From positions 1 to 7,750 of the forward strand of contig CAWKZT010000084.1 of NCBI GenBank assembly GCA_963854565.1: DNA of 7,750 bases. Reading direction: 5' to 3'. How positions within the stretch are numbered: the stretch's first letter is position 1; the number at the start of each line of letters is the position of its first letter. Position numbers and translations under genes: made by a program. Source of the stretch: CAWKZT01 sp963854565 (GTDB lineage: Bacteria > Actinomycetota > Acidimicrobiia > Acidimicrobiales > JAHEJN01). The notes beneath the pieces were generated by a model, which was not told the origin of the DNA, did not search any database, and saw only the letters and a program-made list of their open reading frames with translations. Below, piece by piece: positions 5,923 through 7,750 of this stretch.

Positions 5923-6531
5923 TTACACGTACACCGTGAGTGCCTGCGCCTCGATGCCGATTACGACGTCGGTGGCTGGCGTCAACTGCACTCCGTCGAG
6001 GCGAACGCGTAAACGTTGGGCCGACAAATGCGCGGCGGCGGTCCGTCGCGTTGAGATGGACGGATGCGGAACGTGGGATCCATTGCGCAAACGCTGTCTC
6101 GATAGCAACCGTTGTCGCCATCCCAGCGAAGAAACAACGGCATCCAACAGGCCATCACCTGGGTGCGCCCGAGGAGCCAGGTTCCAATTACCCAGGTACG
6201 CGGCATTGCAGTAGACCGTGGGCGTATCGGTGAACCACCCACCACCGAGCCAGCAGTTGGCCGCGAAATAATGTAGCTTCCCGTCGACAAGCGCCCGGCC
6301 CACGTCGCACAGCACCTCGGTGACACTGTCGCCCGGCTCAGGAACGGCTTTCCTACCGCCTAGCGTTCGAAACAGGTCCCCGCCAGTAAGTAGCACTCGA
6401 GGTGGGGCTGAATGGGACCGGTTTTGCTGGAACACCAACGCCGCCGACCGATCAGTGTCTGCTGTTGGCACGTTGTTCGGCAAAATCACCTGAGCACCCC
6501 AGTCGGCGCCGCGGGTAATACCCATGGTCAA
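5923..6531 (-). CDS. stand-alone C-terminal part of a diacylglycerol/lipid kinase-like protein
   Basis: This 202-residue protein matches the C-terminal beta-sandwich part of the diacylglycerol kinase / YegS-like family. Visible landmarks are GGDLFRTLGG (50-59), similar to the family's GTGNDFARTLG. They continue with YCNAAYLGNWNLAPRAHPGDG (107-126) followed by LLDAV, like the NGxxxGGGxxxAPxAxxDDGLLDV block, and then NGSHVPHPSISTRR, like GxHxxxPxVxxRR, and LDGVQL, like DGE. The N-terminal nucleotide-binding domain with its GGDGT motif is absent, and the helicase gene lies immediately upstream, so this is not a frameshift fragment. Catalysis as a kinase is therefore doubtful; a lipid-binding or accessory role is inference. 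The start is either TTG 6531, which overlaps the helicase stop by four bases, or ATG 6525, two bases after it. I cannot decide between them because neither has a good Shine-Dalgarno. Confidence 0.8.
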   Translation of the reverse strand: MTMGITRGADWGAQVILPNNVPTADTDRSAALVFQQNRSHSAPPRVLLTGGDLFRTLGGRKAVPEPGDSVTEVLCDVGRALVDGKLHYFAANCWLGGGWFTDTPTVYCNAAYLGNWNLAPRAHPGDGLLDAVVSSLGWRQRLLSRQRLRNGSHVPHPSISTRRTAAAHLSAQRLRVRLDGVQLTPATDVVIGIEAQALTVYV

Positions 6532-7750
6532 GAATCGCCCGCCGCTCCAACACTGTGACCCAGCCCATCCATGGTGGCCCCATCAGCGGCTACCACACCG
6601 CGATCGATCGCATCGGCGGCGCGGCGGGCCACGTTCGCGGTGACCGGATTGGTTGTCGCTTCACCGACTTGGCGCAAAACATCCACCAGTCGTTTAGTGC
6701 TGCGCACAAAATCGCCGCCGGTGATGTCGGTTGGAATTGACCCGGCCAGGTCGCGGCCTGCCGCCCACCGATAGGCCGGTTCGGCAAATCCCTCGTCGGG
6801 TTGCCGGCTAATTATCTGGCCCGCCCGCCGCTCGGTACCAATAACGTCATCGGCGAGATCGTGAAGGCGGTCAACCGCAATGCGCAGATCCTGCGTTGGG
6901 AGGTATTGGTCCAACGCCGTCTCGTCGCTACGAGACTCGAAGCTCAGACATGACACAACAGCGGCCAAAGCGGGAGCATCTAGACCATCGAAGATGCCCG
7001 AATCTATCGCCTCAACCAGAATCAGATCCTTCTCGTGATGGATCTGGCGCAGAAGCTTCCCCTTTTCGGTCAGCTTCCAATCCTTGAGCATGCCACGCTC
7101 ATGCAAGATGGTGCCGAGGGTGTCAAACTCGCTATCAAGGCGTTGTCCCCTTTTCTGAAATTGAGCGAAGGACTGACCCAGCAGTTCGCGGGCGGCATCA
7201 GGCGAATGGTTAGCCATAAGGTTGACCACCATGTTGTAACTCGGGCGGAAAGCCGAAAGTAGTTCGAAATTGCGACTACCAACCAGGTCGGACAATTCTT
7301 CAAAGTCAATCCATGGCGACCAAAGAACCACTGCCGTGCCGACAGTATCGAGGCCGCGTCGACCAGCCCGACCAGTGAGTTGCGTGTACTCAATCGGCGT
7401 TAGCGTCTCGTGCGTGTCTCCATTGAATTTGCGGAGTTTTTCGATCACCACCGTCCGCGCTGGCATGTTGATACCGAGCGCCAGCGTCTCGGTCGCAAAG
7501 ACAACCTGCAACAAGCCAGCCAGAAAACACTCTTCGACTGCCTCCTTGAACGCCGGAACCATTCCCGCGTGATGGGCGGCTACGCCTGAACGCAAATTAC
7601 GCCGAAAGCGGTCAAAGTCAAGGACTCGGAGTTCCTCGTGACCAATAGGTTCCACGTGACGTTCGATGATGACATCTATCTGCTCGCGTTGGCCTCGACT
7701 AGTCAAGTCCAGGTTGGCCTTCACAACAGCAAAGGCTGCGTCGTCACACC
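6528..7750 (-). CDS. helY: Ski2/Mtr4-type DEAD/H-box helicase, C-terminal half (HelY-like), 5' truncated by window edge
   Basis: The frame is open to the right edge, so the gene begins outside the window. The visible 406 residues end at the TGA at 6528-6530. Residues counted from the GTG at 7724, which is internal and not the true start, show helicase core 2: GVAAHHAGM (47-55), motif V VFATETLALGINMPAR (75-90) and motif VI QLTGRAGRRGLD (115-126). A winged-helix region follows (NFELLSAFRPSYNMVVNLM, 152-170). A DSHCT-type C-terminal domain comes last (EGFAEPAYRWAAG 311-323, GDFVRSTKRLVDVL 337-350, RGVVA 375-379). This architecture is that of bacterial HelY and yeast Mtr4/Ski2, ATP-driven RNA helicases involved in RNA processing or decay. 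Walker A and the DExH box lie beyond the edge and cannot be checked. A short 19-residue tail follows the DSHCT domain. It appears to be the first visible gene of the minus-strand array. Confidence 0.93.
   Translation of the reverse strand, partial: CDDAAFAVVKANLDLTSRGQREQIDVIIERHVEPIGHEELRVLDFDRFRRNLRSGVAAHHAGMVPAFKEAVEECFLAGLLQVVFATETLALGINMPARTVVIEKLRKFNGDTHETLTPIEYTQLTGRAGRRGLDTVGTAVVLWSPWIDFEELSDLVGSRNFELLSAFRPSYNMVVNLMANHSPDAARELLGQSFAQFQKRGQRLDSEFDTLGTILHERGMLKDWKLTEKGKLLRQIHHEKDLILVEAIDSGIFDGLDAPALAAVVSCLSFESRSDETALDQYLPTQDLRIAVDRLHDLADDVIGTERRAGQIISRQPDEGFAEPAYRWAAGRDLAGSIPTDITGGDFVRSTKRLVDVLRQVGEATTNPVTANVARRAADAIDRGVVAADGATMDGLGHSVGAAGDS

Larger units (their letters stand above)
1663..7750 (-). 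other. probable seven-gene minus-strand transcription unit
   Basis: Seven genes run in the same direction with gaps, in transcription order, of -4, 27, 28, 33, 24 and -4 bases. Both overlaps are four bases long (TTGA at 6528-6531 if the TTG start is used, ATGA at 2145-2148), which suits translational coupling. No gap exceeds 33 bases, and I see no clear terminator between genes. The promoter would lie right of the window. Internal promoters inside coding sequence cannot be excluded. Confidence 0.6.

Noticed and set aside
5923..6531. The lipid-kinase-like gene as a frameshifted remnant of a full kinase
   Set aside because: The region upstream encodes the intact end of the helicase in a different frame and contains no GGDGT-like sequence, so the missing domain is not nearby.
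1..7750. Defence island, prophage or mobile element
   Set aside because: No transposase, integrase, restriction, toxin or CRISPR features are present. The helicase is of the housekeeping Ski2/HelY type rather than a defence helicase, as far as the visible half shows.

Overview
The window looks like chromosomal DNA from a moderately GC-rich actinobacterium. I lean towards the class Acidimicrobiia. The lineage guess rests on protein style: a DUF4193-like acidic protein with a C-terminal cysteine cluster, a HelY-type helicase, a long two-domain ThyX-like protein, and a large basic/acidic protein of a kind I associate with that class. No 16S rRNA or other phylogenetic marker is present. I see no tRNA, rRNA, CRISPR array, transposase, integrase or phage gene.

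Layout. Bases 1-98 probably hold the last codons of a plus-strand gene that begins outside the window. One large plus-strand gene (155-1666) follows, encoding a 503-residue protein of unknown function. It has a small N-terminal domain, an Arg/Gly/Lys-rich linker, a helical middle and an acidic Ala/Pro tail. Everything else is on the minus strand and reads right to left as one tight array of seven genes: the C-terminal half of a Ski2/Mtr4-type helicase (HelY-like, cut by the right edge), a short protein matching only the C-terminal part of lipid (diacylglycerol) kinases, an M20 amidohydrolase, a double-domain ThyX-like protein, an acidic CxxC protein, a small helical protein, and a GNAT acetyltransferase. 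The gaps are -4, 27, 28, 33, 24 and -4 bases, so co-transcription is likely. The plus-strand gene and this array converge and share one CTAG as both stop codons. A hairpin lies just beyond, inside the last codons of the acetyltransferase gene.

How the genes may work together. HelY-type helicases act on RNA. The R/G/K-rich plus-strand protein could bind nucleic acid, but that is inference. The M20 enzyme belongs to a subfamily that includes p-aminobenzoyl-glutamate hydrolases, and it sits 28 bases before a ThyX-like gene, whose canonical relatives use methylene-tetrahydrofolate; a folate link is possible but unproven. The most unusual protein is the ThyX-like one. It has two ThyX-type halves, and each appears to keep a different part of the signature motif. 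I do not see a defence system or mobile element, and most of the window reads as ordinary core or near-core genome.
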